Below are positions 45,201 through 60,200 of a stretch of 64,000 nucleotides of DNA, piece after piece. Position 1 is the stretch's first letter, and every line of letters begins with the position of its first letter. The notes under the pieces were generated by a model, which made no database searches, was not told the DNA's origin, and worked only from the letters and a program-made list of their open reading frames with translations. This DNA is from Cladopsammia gracilis (taxonomy: Eukaryota > Cnidaria > Anthozoa > Scleractinia > Dendrophylliidae): positions 708,501 through 772,500 of the forward strand of contig JAJGOT010000017.1 of assembly GCA_022457155.1 (NCBI GenBank), in the 5' to 3' direction. The position numbers and the translations under genes are program-made.

Positions 45201-48200
45201 TAGGGGTGAAAATGAATTTAAGCCACACCCAGTAAACAAGATTCTGGTACCTATTAAGGGGGACCCCCCTCTTAGGGGTGAAAATGAATTTAAGCCACAC
45301 CCAGTAAACAAGATTCTGGTACCTATTAAAGGGGACCCCCCTCTTAGGGGTGAAAATGAATTTAAGCCACACTCAGTAAACAAGATTCTGGTACCTATTA
45401 AAGGGGACCCCCCTCTTAGGGGTGAAAATGAATTTAAGCCACACCCAGTAAACAAGATTCTGGTACCTATTAAAGGGGACCCCCCTCTTAGGGGTGAAAA
45501 TGAATTTAAGCCACACCCAGTAAACTCCCTTTTGGGGAGTTTTCCAAACAATTCTGACAATAATCCCTGTTATTTTTATATCGGATTCCCTTCCCCTTCC
45601 CCTGGTGCAGACCAACACAAAGATGGTAACACATCCGGAAGGTCATGGGTTTGATTCCCATCGGTGAAACAGATTTTTATCTTTGTCCCACGCTTGTGAC
45701 ACGATGAACACGACATCTCTCTCATTTCATTACCGAGAATAAAATTTACCATCTTTCTTTATTTCTCATTATATAACAAATTACCCGTCTGATTTTCCAC
45801 ACACCTTTTCTTGCTGTGCTGCCTTTAGATCATACTGTGTCTGCCTCACTGCTGATTCCATCTCTTGGAGCTCTTCCTCTTTTGCAGTCAGTTTTTGTTT
45901 TAGATTTTCAATCTTTTTGGCAAATGTCTGCTCTTGTTTCATGGCAAACTCTTTGGCTGCTTCCACAATGTGTACTCTCTCTTCTTCAAGCCACTTTTCT
46001 TTGTCTTTTCTCTCAGCTCTAAGAACTGCAAGCTGTGATAAAGAGAAGAACAAGGAATGGTTTCTAAAAGCTACAGAGCTGCACTTTTCTGTGGATAATG
46101 AGCATTATTATATGCTCTGCAAGGTAGTTCTAACTTTTGAATCTGTAGATAAAATCTTAAAGTGTACTAATTCAAACAAAAGGTACACAGCATTAGAACT
46201 TTTTTACAACTTTGAAAATTAGAATTATTTGCTTATGGAGGCCCAACTGTAGATATTTCCAGTAAATAATTTCTATGTACAATGTGGATTTGCGATGTCA
46301 GGTGTAAAATCTTAAAATTCCCACCATGTTAGCAGTGCACCACACATGAAAAATCCTAACCTTAAAATAGTTACCTCCAGCAACGTAGCCCCAACTGAAG
46401 TTAGCTTCACCCCCTTAAGTGGGGAAAATTTTTTCTTGTCATGCTACTGGAACCACCACAGGGTACTTATATCGTAACTCATTCCCTGCTAATTCACACC
46501 TGAGGTACAACATTTCATACTCACAACACAATGATTTTAAATACAGAGTACATCTTGGGAGTGTGTTTGATTGTTTCACATAATATATCAAACACAAGGA
46601 AGGGCATTTCATCAGGATTTCCAAACATGAAGTGGTTTGGAAAAAACGAAGCATGGCAAAACTTTCTTCACCAAATTTGAGGTGTTTGGATACCTGATGA
46701 AACACCCTTTTGAGTGTTTGATATATTTTAAACCCATAATTAACTGAAAACGAAGAAAAAAAATTGCCAAAATCTATGTTAATAGACAATATTCGTATTC
46801 TCAGCATTGAACTGGAACTAGCTTACAGTCGAGGCTGGTGCAGGGGAATCTTTTCACATGCAAATATTTTTAATGATATTCCCCAGCATTCCCCTGCATG
46901 CTCAGTTCAATACCATTAATACAAATATTGTCTATTAAAATGGGTTACCAATCTGCCATCACGCTTATGATTTCTTTGTTTCAATGTGATGAATTATTGA
47001 CGAGTTTAAAAAGGTTGCTTTGCATTATTTTATTCCAATCAAAACAAAACCCTGTTCTAGGTCTTGTTTTTTTTTCTTTACCATCAGTATGGTATCTATT
47101 TACATTCATAACCTGACCTCATCACAAAAGACATTAGTTTTGTACCTCTTGCTCTGCTGCATTCAATGCCTCTTTTAATGTTTCTTTGTCAGCCTCCCCA
47201 GCCTCACTGCTACCTTCCACTACTGCAGATTTATCATCCTTACTCCATGCCAGCTGCTGTGTGACCTCACCCAGATGGTGTCGCAGTTCACGCTCCACCT
47301 CCTCTGCTGCAGCGTACTTAGCCTCAAGACTAGCCACTTCCTGTTTGCTTTGTTTCAAACCCTCCTCCTTTACAAAGATTTCTTCATCTTTCTGCTTCAG
47401 GCTGTACTTCAATTCTTCACACTGTGATTCAAGTTCTCTTAATTTGGTCTGCAGATCTGATTTTTGATTTGCTGTGGAAGAAAACCTTCTCTCTGTCTGT
47501 TGAAGCGCTTCTAGGTACTCTATTTCCTTGGCACTAATATCTCTCTGCAACTCCTCTAGTTTTCTTTTCAACTGAACATTCTCGTCAGCGATAAGTGACG
47601 ACTGTGTATTTTCAGATCCACTCTTCACCACAGACAACATCTTTGCTTTTTCCTCTTCCCATTGCTCTTCTTGTTCTTGAAAAGCACGCATCATCATCTC
47701 AGCATTTGATTTTTCACGCGACAACAAATGTTCCAACTCTAAAACCTGTTCTTGCATATTCCTGGTTCCTCCTTCCTTCTGTTGGCATTGTCCATGCTCT
47801 GCCTTGATGGCATCAAGTTCCCCTGTAAGTGAACTCACTTGGGTTTTGAGAGCTTCAAGCTTTTCAGTTTGCTCGTTGAGATTGTTTTGAAGTTTTTGAA
47901 CCTGAGAACATCTTGCAGTGAGCAGGTTTTGTAACTTTTCCAGCTCTTTATCTTTCTGCAAAAAAAACATGATTTAACCATGTTTTAGTGAATGTGCAAT
48001 GATTTCTAAAAAAAGGTTAACAAAAGTCATGTGTGGTTGGGAATACAATAGACTTGCCCAAAAGTCAAGCTCACTATATTTTTTTTCTTGGAGCAAAAAC
48101 CGCAAGTTAGCCACTGCAAGAGGCGAGGGGACTACTAAACTGGCAATGAGAAGCATTATTTTCAAACTAGGAATACAACTGTTGTTAGAAGGTACATGTA

Positions 48201-51200
48201 TGTGATCTTAATATGTTGTGTTTGTGTGTGGTTACATTTACATTTTGAAAGACAATGACTGAGTGTCCTATTTTGGTAGGTCCACTTTGTGTAGTAAACA
48301 TGGCTCAGGCCAAGAAATGTTTTGTTTCTACTGGCTAGCAATTCTGTTAAATAGTGTTTTGGTTTTAAAACATTTAACAAGAGAAGAGCTGGTGATCTTT
48401 TGTTTATCAATCAGAGAAAACCAGCAATGGTTTTGGTCTTTTTGCTTCACAACAAAATTTTGTACTTTATATAGAAATCTTAGAGCACGACAAGATGGCA
48501 GCATTTTATCACCTGTAATTGGGCCTCTTCAGTACTTGTCATCTGTGCAGCTGCATGGTTCTTTGTTATTTCTAGTTCTTCTTTAACACTTGTTACTTCT
48601 TCATGAAGTCTTGCTTTCTCACTTGACATTTCTGCTAATTCACTGCTCTGCATCGCAAGTTTTTCCTGAACATTCTCCTTTGTTTGCTTGAGTTGTTCAC
48701 ACATGCCCTCCAGCTCATTATTTCTGTTACTCAGCTGAGACAATTCAACAGTGTTGTGGTCTACCACTCTCGACAGTGCATGCTTCTCTGACAAAAGCTC
48801 TTCAATTCTTTCCTCCATCTCTTTAGCTTTTGACTCCCAGGAATCAATGTCTTTTTGCAGTTTCTGCAACTTCTCTGTAGTGAGATTGTTTTGTTCTTTC
48901 ATTGTGTCCACCTTTCGCTCAAACTCTGAATCTTTCATTGCCATTGCTGATGTATATTGATCTTCCATGCAACTGACAGTGTTCTTTAGTCGGTTGATCT
49001 CATCTTTTGCATTGTCTAACTCACACTTAATCTCTGCCTTACTTGCATCTGAGGATTGCACTTGTTCTTGGAGAATGTTAATCACCTTCTCAGTTTCCTT
49101 GTCACTTCTCGCCATCGCTTCCCTGTCAGCTTTCTCAGTAGCAAAGGTATTCAGCTTTTCTACAGCATCACAAAGTTCTTCTTTCCTGTGTGCCAACATT
49201 TCTTCAAGCTCATGCTTTTCAGTTTCCACAGCTCTAATTAAGGCACCACTACTTTCCAGTTGGCTTGACAGTTTTGAAATATTTGCTTCACTTAAGCAGA
49301 TCTCCTGTCGCAATTGTTCAACTGTAGCCTCAAGTTCTTCCTTTTTATCATTCATCTTTTCTAACAACTCCTTCTTCTCTAACCTTGCTTGTTGCAACGC
49401 ATCTTTGGAATCTTTCAGTTCAATTTCAACCCGAGAAAGCCGCTGACGCACTTCCTGAAGATGCTTTTGTGAGTCATCCAATTTGTCAACCACATCTCTG
49501 TATTCCTGAGCCTTGAAATCTGCAAGCTCGCATGCCTTCTTGCACTCTTGCTGGTGAACTTTGCATTCATGTTTTAAAGTTTCCATTGCCACTTGGCAGT
49601 CTCTTGTCTTTTCAAGCAGTGATGTCCTTTCTTCTTCAAGATTTTTACAAGCTTTCAGCAACTCCTCTTCTCTCTTTTGAGTTTTCTCACTGAAGGCTTC
49701 ATAAGACTTTTCAATCTTCAACTTTTCCTGGTCTTTAGAGGATGAAACATTTTCAAGGTTAACAATCATGTCTTTCAGTCGTGTAACCTCTTCTTTGCCT
49801 TTCTGTAGCTGTTCAAGAGCTGAAGCACACTCTTCAGATTTTTCTCGCAACAATTGATTCCGTTCAAGGACAGCAGACTCTCTCTCCTTATCAATCTGCA
49901 TCAGACCTTCTCCGATCTTGATCTCAGCATTTTTCAATAGTGTTTTTAGCTTAGTCTTGTCACTCTGTTCAATGTTCAGAGTCTTTTCCATGTCATCAAG
50001 TTGATTCACTAGTTTAGAGACTTTATCTTCATTTGCCAACTTGTTCTCCCTCAGTTCTGCTATTTCAATTTCTTTATCCTCAAGTGCTGCAACTGCAGTG
50101 TCCATCTTTGCTTTCACAGTCTGCAGTTCTTCTGACAATGAACCAGTCTTATCTGTCTCTTTTAACAACTGAGCTTCCAAAGTCTGTATATTTTGCTGAA
50201 GTTTCTCAACATTGCTTTCTTTCTTTTCCTTATTTGACAGACTCTCAGTGAGTTGATTGTTCATATTTTCAATTTCTTTTCTCAGGGAGTTGTTCAGTTC
50301 CTCTTTATCACAAACATTCTGCTTCAATCCCAACACCACCGCCTCCATCTGTTCAACTTTTTTGTTTAGCGACTCAAGATTGCTTCCAGATTTCTCCTGG
50401 TTTGTTAGACTCTCACTAAGTTGATTGGTCAGATCCTCAAGTTCTTTTCTCAAAGAATCGTTTATTTCCTCTTTATTGCAAACTTTCTGCCTCAGATCCA
50501 ACACTACAGACTCCTGTTGTTCCACTTTCTTGTTCAGTGATTCAATAAAAGAACTCTTGTCTTCCAGATCCATTTGTAACATTTCTTTCTGTGCTGAGAG
50601 TTGTTGTAATTCTTCATTCTGCTGCTTCACTATTTTGTTTGTATCTTCGAGCTGCTGATCTTTGTGTGCAAATTTGCTTTGAAGCTCTTCCTCTGTTGTC
50701 TCTTTACTCTTTAACTCAACTTCCTTGTTTGCCAATTCTTCTTTCAAACGTGAAACTTCCACCTCAGCGGTGTTTTCAGATGCCTCCACCTTACAATGCA
50801 AACTTTTCAACTCTGATTCTTTACTCTTAATGCATTCTTCCAAATGGCTGCACTTTTCTTGCAACTGAGAAACTTGATTCTTTAGCACCATGTCTTGTTC
50901 TCTCAATTCAGCTATTTCCCTTTCACTCCCTGTCTGTAAGTCTTCAATGGTGTGACGTTTAATGCTGAGTTCATCTTGGTTGGTTTTTAGTGCATCTGAG
51001 AGCTGTTCCAGCCTGTTTGCCAAATCCATGTTCTTCTCCTGCAAAGCTGCATTTAAGCTGTCTAGTTCTTCAACTTTAACCTCAAATCCTGCCTTTTCCT
51101 CTGCTGTAGATTTTAGTTGTCGAATCATTGAAGTTATCTCCTGATCTTTAGTTTCCACAACTGTAGTGAGTTTTTCAAGCTTTTCTGAGAGGGATGACAC

Positions 51201-54200
51201 TTGCTCTTTAAGGCTTTCCGATTGGAGGCAGAGCATTTCTGACTCAGACTGCTGTGTGGTTCTGGCAGCTTCAAGTTCTTCTGAAACTTCCTGAAGTTCC
51301 TTTTCTTTGTTCTCAAGAGCTGTTGAAGTCTGTTCCAGTTTGATCAGTAGTGTATTAGTTTCTTCTTTTCCTCTTTTTGTCTGGTCACTGGTTTTAGCAA
51401 GCAGTTCTTGAAGGGCATAAAATTCATCCTGTAGCTGTCGCAGCTTAGCTTCTGACACAGTGAGTGCATTTGCTTTACTCTGAACAATAGTTTCCAGCTG
51501 GGTGCATTTTTCTTGTAACAATGCAATCTCATTTCCTTGAGTAGTGTTCTTTTGCTCCAGTTCAGACAATTTCTCACCATTCTCTTTCTGATGAAGCTCT
51601 TCTATTACTTGAAATTTCGCTGCTAGTTCTTCATCTTTGCTTTTAAGGGCACTTGACAACTGTTCAATGTTGGCTGCCATTTCAACTTTCTTATCTTCCA
51701 AGACCATATACTGCATGCTCAGTTCATCTAGTTTAGATAGCAAACCATCCTTCTCTCCTTTCACTGCTTCTAACATCTCACATGTTGATTGTGTATCTTG
51801 ACTTTTGATTTCGACAACAGCGTTAAGTTTCTCCAAATGTTCTTTTGAATCCACAACTTCCTTTTTGAGCTTATCTACTTCGTTTTCATAGCCCTCAATG
51901 ATCACATGCATTTTTTGCCTTTCCTCTTCCAAACATTCAGACAATTCTTTCAACTTCATCTCCTTTTCTTCAAGAACAGCTACTTGTTTTTCAAACTTCT
52001 GCTTTATATCTGCAATCTGACCTTCCAACAGAACATTCTTATCACACAGTTCTCCAATCTGTGCACTCAGCTTTTGTTTCTCCTCCTCTGTAGTTTGAAG
52101 TAACTCACTCATGCTTTGAACATCTTGATCTTTCATTTCATTGGCTACACTGGCCTGGTCAAACTTTTCTGTTAAACTGGCAAATTCATTCTTCAAATGT
52201 TCCATTTCTGCAAGTGTCAACTCATGCGCTGATTGCCCATTTGTTTTTACATCAATGAAACTATCTGACACTTCCCTTAGTTCTTTTTCTTTATTCTCCA
52301 AGGCTGTTGTTTTAAACTGTAGATTTTCTGCCAGTGCCACTCTCTCTTTCTCCATTTCTTCAACCAGCTCTATCTTTGATACAAGATCATCTTGGAGCTT
52401 AGCGATCTCACCAGTTAGTTCTTGAATCTTTCCTGTAGTGCTGTTAATCTCACAATCTTTGCTTTGAGTACAGGCTTCTAACTTTGAGCACTTCTCCTTT
52501 AATAAAGAGACTTGGTTTTCCAGAAGGTTACATTGCTCCCTAAACTTCTGGGCCTCCTCTTCACTGGCTTTTCCTATGTCCTTCATATTTGCACATTGAT
52601 TCAAGAGCTCTTCATCTTTTGTCTTGATGACCTCTGATACTTGCTTAAGTTTATTCTGGAGATCTAAAATCTGCTCTTCACACAACAATTTCTTCTGACA
52701 CACTTCTTCCATTTGGGCACTCAGCTTGGTTTTTTCATTTTCTTTAGCTTTAAGTAGCTCGCTCATGCTTTCAACATCTTGCTCTTTCATCTCAATGGCT
52801 AAACTGGCTTGGTCCAGCCTTTCAGCCAGTACCTCTTTCTCTTTCTCCATTTCTTCAACCACCTCTACCTTTGATACAAGGTCATCTTGAAGCTTTCTGA
52901 TCTCACCAGTTAGTTCTTGAATCTTTGCTGTAGCACGGTTAATCTCACCATCTTTGTTTTGAGTACAAGCTTCTAACTGTGAGCACTTCTCCTGCAATGC
53001 AGAGACTTGGTTTTCCAGAAGGTTACAATGCTTCTTAATCTTTTCTGCCTCTTCTTCTCTGGCTTTTTCAAGGTTGTTTATATTTGCACCTTGTTTCAAG
53101 AGCTCTTCATCTTTTGTCTTGATGACCTCTGATACCTGTTTTAGTTTGTTCTGGAGATCTGAAATCTGTTCTTCACACATTAAATTCTTCTGACCCAGTT
53201 CTTCTATTTGGACACCCAGCTTTGTTTTTTCTTCCTCTGCAATTTGAAGTAATTCACTCATACTTTCTACATCTTGTTCTTTCATTTCATTTGCTACACT
53301 GGCCTGGTCCAACTTCTCTGCCAAACAGGCAACTTCTTTCTTCAAATTTTCCATTTCTGTGACTGTCGACTCATGTACTGACTGCTTATTTGTTTTTAGT
53401 TCCATGAAACTATCTGACACTTCCCTTAGTTCTTTTTCTTTATTCTCCAAGGCTGTTGTTTTATACTGTAGATTTTCTACTAGTGCCTCTCTCTCTTTCC
53501 TGATTCCTTCAATGAGCTCTACCTTTGAAGAAAGATCATCCTGAAGTTTATTAATTTCAGCAGTCAGTTCTTGAATCTTTATCATTGTGCCACTGATTTC
53601 ACTGTCTTTGTTTTTATAACAAGCTTCTAACTGTGTGTACTTCTCCTGCAAAGCAGATAGTTGGTTTTCCAAAAGGGTACATTGTTCTTTTATCTTCACA
53701 ACCTCCTCTTCCCTGGATTTTTCAAGGTTCTTTACAATCATATGTTGGTTCAACAGTTCTTCGTCTTTTGCTTTAACCACTTCGGACACTTGCTCTAATT
53801 GTGCTGTCTTCTCTGTAAGTTGGTCTTCCAGTTTGAAATTAGTGTTGCAAAGTTCATCAAGCATTGAGCTCAACTCTGACCTTTCACCTTCTGCAGCATC
53901 CAACCGAGTAATAGCACTCTTCAACTCTTCTGTTTTGCTTTCTGCCACAGAATTTGCTTGTTCAAATCTTTCTTTTAAGCTCGTCACTTCTTCCTTAAGT
54001 TGCTCTAATTCAACACCACTAATTCCCTGCATTGATTGATGTTCAGCTTCAAGGTTTCTCAGTTTCTCACACACTTCTTCCAACTCTACTTTACGGGCTT
54101 CCAGAACCAGAGATGTTTGCTCCAGATCGCTAACCAACTTTGCATTTTCTTGCTCACTTTTGCTAGCAATTTCCTCCTGTGACGCAAGACGCTGCTGGAG

Positions 54201-57200
54201 GGCAACAAGCTCTTCGTTCAATTTCTTTGCCTCTTGACTGGCAGCTGTCACTTCTGTCTCCTTGTTTCCAAGCAAGGCCTCCATGTTTGCAGCTTTCTCT
54301 TGTAAAAACACAAACTCATTTTGTGTGGCATTGCACTGCTCATTCACTTCAGCAATTTTCTTGTCAGTGATGGCTTTGATCTCACTAAGATCCTTTGCTA
54401 ATGAAGTGATTTCATCATCCTTGTTCTTCATAAGTTTCAAATCTTCCTCTTTTTGCATTTCAAGCAAGCTGTGTGTTTCTTCAAGTTTGTTAAGCCTTGA
54501 CAGAGTCTCCGCAAATTTCTGTTGCACCTCACACAACATCTTCTCCTTTGATTCCAACTCTAGTGAAACTTCTTTCAAACAAGCCTCTTTCTGTTGGACC
54601 ATTTCCTTGCTGTTTGTTAACTTTTCTTCTAGACTTTGAAGAGAATTCTCTAAATCCTTGCACTGTGATTGAACAGTTCCTAGCTTTGCAGACAGTTCTT
54701 CCATCTCCCTTTCTTTCATTACACATTCAGCCTTAGACACATCTAACTTGACATTTACAGACTCAACTGCTTCTTTTAATTTCTCAATTTCTGTCTTTTG
54801 ATCTGCACACAGCTGGTTAAGCTTACTGTTCTTTCTTTCAGCTTCTTCTTCTTTGATACACTTTTCCTTTGACAATCCTTCCTTTTCTTGCTTTAGTGTA
54901 TTAACAGCATTTTCTTTTTCCTTCAGAACTGTTTCAGTCCGACTCAGTCTTTGTTGGAGTTCATGTACATGCTTCTGTGAGGATTCCAACTTGTCGATCA
55001 CATCAGTAGCCTCTGCCGACTTCATGTCTGCCAACTCACAAGCTTTCTTGTAGTCATGTTGCAATGCTTTGGAATCATTCTTCATGGCTTGAAGAGCACT
55101 CTGTAGAGATCTTTCCTTTTCTGTCATGGCGGCCTTCTCTTTTGCCCATCCCTCATCTTTATTGCCTAATTCGATCTCCAGGTTTTGTAACTTCTCGCAC
55201 AAGGTCTTGTAGGATGCTTCAGCTGCCTGATGCTCTTTTTCTTTGCCAACAATGACATTCTCCAAGTGAGCTGCCCTTTCCTTGAGCTTGGAAACTTCCT
55301 GTTTTTCAAGTTCTAGCTCCTTTGCAGTTGTAGCAGCTTTTTCTGATATTTGCACTAGTGCTTTTTGGGTTTCTTCTTCTAGCTCAGCTTTTTCTCGCTG
55401 TAACATAGCAATGTTTTCAAGCGCTGATTTAAGCTTCTTGCTATCTTCACCCTGTGACTCATGGATTTCTTTCTTTTTCAAACACAAGTCTTTTTCCTTC
55501 TCTTGAATGGTGTGGTTCAGCTGCTCTACATTTCTGTTCAATTCAGCAATTTTATTCTCCCTTTCTATGAGAGCTGTTTTGGCTCCTTCCAACTCCCACT
55601 TCACCTCTGCACCTTTCTGTTGTTCTTCTTTTGCCTTCTGTTCTAATTCAGCAAATTTGTTGTCTAAATGAGAACTGTCCTGTTTTCTTGTATTTTCAGC
55701 TTCACTAAGACTTGCTTTCAACCTTGCAATATCCTGCTCTTTTGATTCAATCAGCTTCTGGCTGTTATCAAGTTTGTTTTGTAGAGTGCTTGACTTCTTC
55801 TCTAGGTCACTGCACTGTTTCTCCAGTGCAGTAATGGCTTGCAACTGTGAATGGATTTCATCTCTGTTAACAGATTAAGAAGAGCAATTAAAGCAGCGAT
55901 CAAAGAGAAACATATATTGAGTTACTGTGTGTGAAAAAAAACACAAGGTCTGAATTCAGGAATGTAAATTAGCACTTGCCCAAATGTACATTTTTGATAC
56001 AGTTCTGAAAGTCACTCACCCAAATGGCAAGTGCTGTCAAAATTTTACAGTTTCTAACCCTGTGAATTGACATTCAATTGGCCAATGATCCCCCATTAAC
56101 TTGTGGAATATATTTTGTTACACTGACCTTTCAGTAAGAGTTGTGAATTGGAGGGTGGGGGTGGCAGAATTCAAACAAGATGGGGCATTTATTCAAGTAA
56201 GTGCGGTGTGTACAACAGAATTGGGTAATGTCTGATATACAGTCAGATTGTGATTGATCATCAATATAATTGAAATTTAGAACACACCTATGTTCCTTTT
56301 CCTTTTCTTTAAATTTGTCATCCATCCCTTTGATGACAGCCTCTGAATTGTGGCGCTGGCATTCCATATCCAGTTCTCTTTGTTTTGATTTTTGCTCTGT
56401 GAAGATAAAAGAAAGCAAGGTAAAATTAGCATTTAATAGACACCCTTTAGACAACCAGGCCCTGTTGATGTCCAGTGATGTAGTATTGTTTTTTCAATTC
56501 TCTTTTCTACATGCAAAACTCCAGAGTGTCTCTTGCTGGACTGGTTAAAGTGCACCAAAACCCAAAATTGTTTTTTCGCTTAATCAACTCTATGTATGTT
56601 GAAAAGTTGAATAGTTAAATATTTGTTTTTAATGTTACATTAGTGAATTATAGAGGTTTGAATTTACAAAATGTAAATAACAAACCATCAAATCAAGAAT
56701 CATTTATTATACAACTACTTGTTTCCACCAATTGACTAAAACAGTTTTTAATTAGTATTTCTTAAATTGATTATCCTTAAGCTGTGAACTGCGTATTGTA
56801 AATTGAAGTAGAAACAATGGTAGTCTTGATTTGATGTCATATAATTAGCATCACTATCACTCACTAACACGACGTTAAAAACAAGAAATATTTCACTATT
56901 CGACTTTTCAACGTACATTGAGTTGATTAAAAGAAAAAAATAGGGGGTTAGGTGCACTTTAAGGAGACAGGTCCTAAAAAAGGTATTCTCTGGCCCTGCA
57001 TATAGGGGATTGAGCTTGGGCCAGTCACCCCACCCTATAACCCTGGGGCATTCTGTGCCACTCAGCACAAAAAGGCCTACATGTATATGTAAATAGTAAC
57101 TTGTATTACTGCACTTTTCAATAACACATGAACTCTGAAGTTCAAAACTCAACCAACAGTTTTGTTTTTCACTGCCACAAATATCATAGCAGGCGTCTCA

Positions 57201-60200
57201 AGAAACAAAGATGCTTTAAGCAAAAGGACATGTTTGTGGGTTGTGATTGGTGGATTTTGATCCATTTCGTCAATATTCTTTCTGTTTTCAGGGATCCATT
57301 GTTTGTTACCATAATTATGATTGACAGCAGTGTAAACCTTAGTTGGGCTTTGAACTTTAGATTTTGCATGTTATGAAAAGTGCAGTAATAATATTACCGT
57401 AAATCCTCTGTTAAGCCCCCCTCTCAAATAAGCCCCCTTGTTTGGAGCAAGAAATTTATTAAGCCCACCCCCCCCCCCCCCCCAAATCCTGCCCCTTTCC
57501 TCACAACCAAAACAGTAAACAACACACAGTATTACCAGTACATTTTTACTGAACCAATCTACCCCCCCCCCCAAAAAAAAAAAAGCTCTTGAAACATGCT
57601 AGGGCTAAAAATTAACCCCAGCGGCTTGGTGGCCAGTCGGGCCAATTTCCTTGAATTCTTAGTGGCGCCCATTCTAAAATAAAGTAGCCCTCAATTTCCT
57701 CTAGTTTAAAACGAAAAACTTGAACAAATGCCCATGGCTTTAAACGGAACATTAATATAACAAAAAGGAAAGAACACAAAAAGACAAATAATGCCCCCAG
57801 TAATGCTCCGAAACATTTTTTTTTTTAACATTTCAGCCATTCATTTGGCAACATAAAATCATTTGAGGTGTTATTGCCAAAAACTAGCCATGACCTCCCT
57901 TGTTTCCATCTGTTTTGAAATGCCCGCTGCATTTTGTCCTTTTCTTAATTTTTAATACTTTCGTGGGCATCTTCCTTACTTTTCACTTTTTTTGGCGGCG
58001 GCGGCTCACAACCAGGGAGGAATCACCACATATTTGTGCCTTATCTATATTCCAATCGATTCCAATCCCAGAGTGTAAAGTCTGTTCTCAAAGCGAAAAC
58101 GTGCGACTTCGAAACCATCCTGCACAAAATTCTGGGTAGAGTCATGTGACAATCACAAAATCAAAATGGCGTCTACATGTTGTGAATAAGGCGACTAAAT
58201 ACAGGAATGGCTTCAAGCCTTTTGAAAGGAAACCGCTGACCTCGTTAGCATTCATTTCTCTCCTGTTTGTGCCTGGATTAGGCTATCATTACTAGATAAA
58301 ATTGGGCTAGGCAAGCGATTATTAGATCTAAGCTAGATTTGCGATTAGGTCAGATTTGAGGTTAGGATTAAAGTTAGCACCTTTTATAATTAAATTTTGT
58401 TGGGTTTGTCAGATCAATCAGGTGGTCTAGTGGTGAAGGAGGGGTGTTAGCATGCAAGAGGTTCCATGTTTGATTCTAGATTATTAATGGCATTTCTATT
58501 TTTCTGATAGAAAAAAAATTTGATAATTGGTGAAAGATGTTCTAAGTGTTGGTTTGAGCCATTCCTATATTTATAATAGTCGCTCGTTGTTGTGAATGTG
58601 GATCGTTCGTGAAACCACTGTTAATCTCAATTTCCACTTTAGAGTTGAGGAAAAGAAACAAAGATAAAGGTAGTCCAATTAAACTACATATTGAGTTTCA
58701 TTTTAACTTTGTACTTTGCATTATTTACATTGCAACTTTTCGAAATTCTGTATCATAGTCGCACATCGGGTGATCAAACCTCAACTTTTGGTGGCCCTGG
58801 TCAGTTTTAACTCACCACTGGCGACTGTGCAACCGCCAATTTTTAGCCCTGTTGAAATCAATAAGCCCACAGCAGCTTAACAGAGGATTTATGTGGTATG
58901 TACATAACGTTTGTTTTCTTACCCAAGGCAGCAACAGTAACATTTGCCTGATCCAATTCTGACTTGATCTTGGAGACATCTGCTGTACATAGTTTCAACT
59001 CTGCAAGCTCTTTGTCCTTTTTCTGCAAGATTTCTGACATGTTGCTCAGCTCTTTAACCTTTTGTTGCAGTTCAGAATCTTTTTGGATTAATTTTTCAGT
59101 GGCAATGGATAGCTCTTTGAGTTTAGCCTGTAACTGATCATGTTCTGAGGTAAGGTCATTTTGATGATCCAAGGTGGGTCCCTTAATTTCTGATGCAGGA
59201 GGGAAAGGATCCTGCAAATTTGTTTTTACAAAAAACATGAGGTGAGTACAATAACACAACACAAATCTCTCTTAATGTACGATGGCTAACATTTATTAAT
59301 GTTCCATTGTAATAATTTGAACTCAGGAGTATCACTTGTCTGTCAAGTGTGATTTTCCAGGTTAGTGCAGTTCAGAAAAGACCTGCACTAACAATCTGTG
59401 TGGAAGTCCTCCCACCCCAACCTCTTTCGACAAAAAATGTTGTTCATCAAGGGACAGACTGGTGAAAGATTAATAATTTTATTTATTATACAACAATAAT
59501 ACAACAATTAACACTAAATTTATTCATGGATTGTAAACCTGTTAAAGTCCTAGTGTCTAATGGACTGCTAATTTACTGTGATAAAAGCTAGAAATATACC
59601 CAAAAAAAAAGAAAACAAAATGCTAAGCAATGTAAATTGAGTTATGTCAGGTTTTTTTAATGTGTTCTACCACTATTTTTAGTGTAAATAGGTGTAGGAG
59701 ACAACCAGAGCCCTGTTCTTCAAATTTCTTGTTTGGCTTTTTCATCCACAATAAACCAGCATGGTTTGTTGATATTTTAAGGTTCTGTAATAAATTCCAG
59801 CTCTTACTATCTGACTACTTTTTAAAAGAAAAGGTTGGCATGTATTTTAGATTTTATGATGTTATGGGACACTCCTTTGACAGGGCTCAAAAAAAATCCT
59901 GTCCACGTGCCAGAACAAGTGGATTTTCCTGTACTGGGCAAGTTACTTTTTCTGCATACTTGCCTGGTGAGCAAGGTCCAGGCAAGCCATCGACAAAATT
60001 TGAGAGTTGCTTGTCAAAAGGACAAGCTTGAATCCAAGCTTAAAAGGTTCTGATTTGAAGGAGGGTGCTTAATCAAGCAAATGCAGTTGAGTATGATAGA
60101 AGGACTCCATGTATGAGCAAGGCAAGCTGAAGAGAGACTAAGGAGCGAGGAGAGAGTAACTGAACCTGTAGACATTTACATTAAATTGAATTTGAGAAGC

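Noticed and set aside
44932..45654. 240-residue repetitive protein and antisense partners
   Set aside because: These are translations of a 72-bp intronic minisatellite without start context, splice sites or family resemblance.
41803..55844. Several separate coiled-coil genes
   Set aside because: All frames join by phase-consistent GT-AG junctions into one CENP-F gene with recognisable ends.
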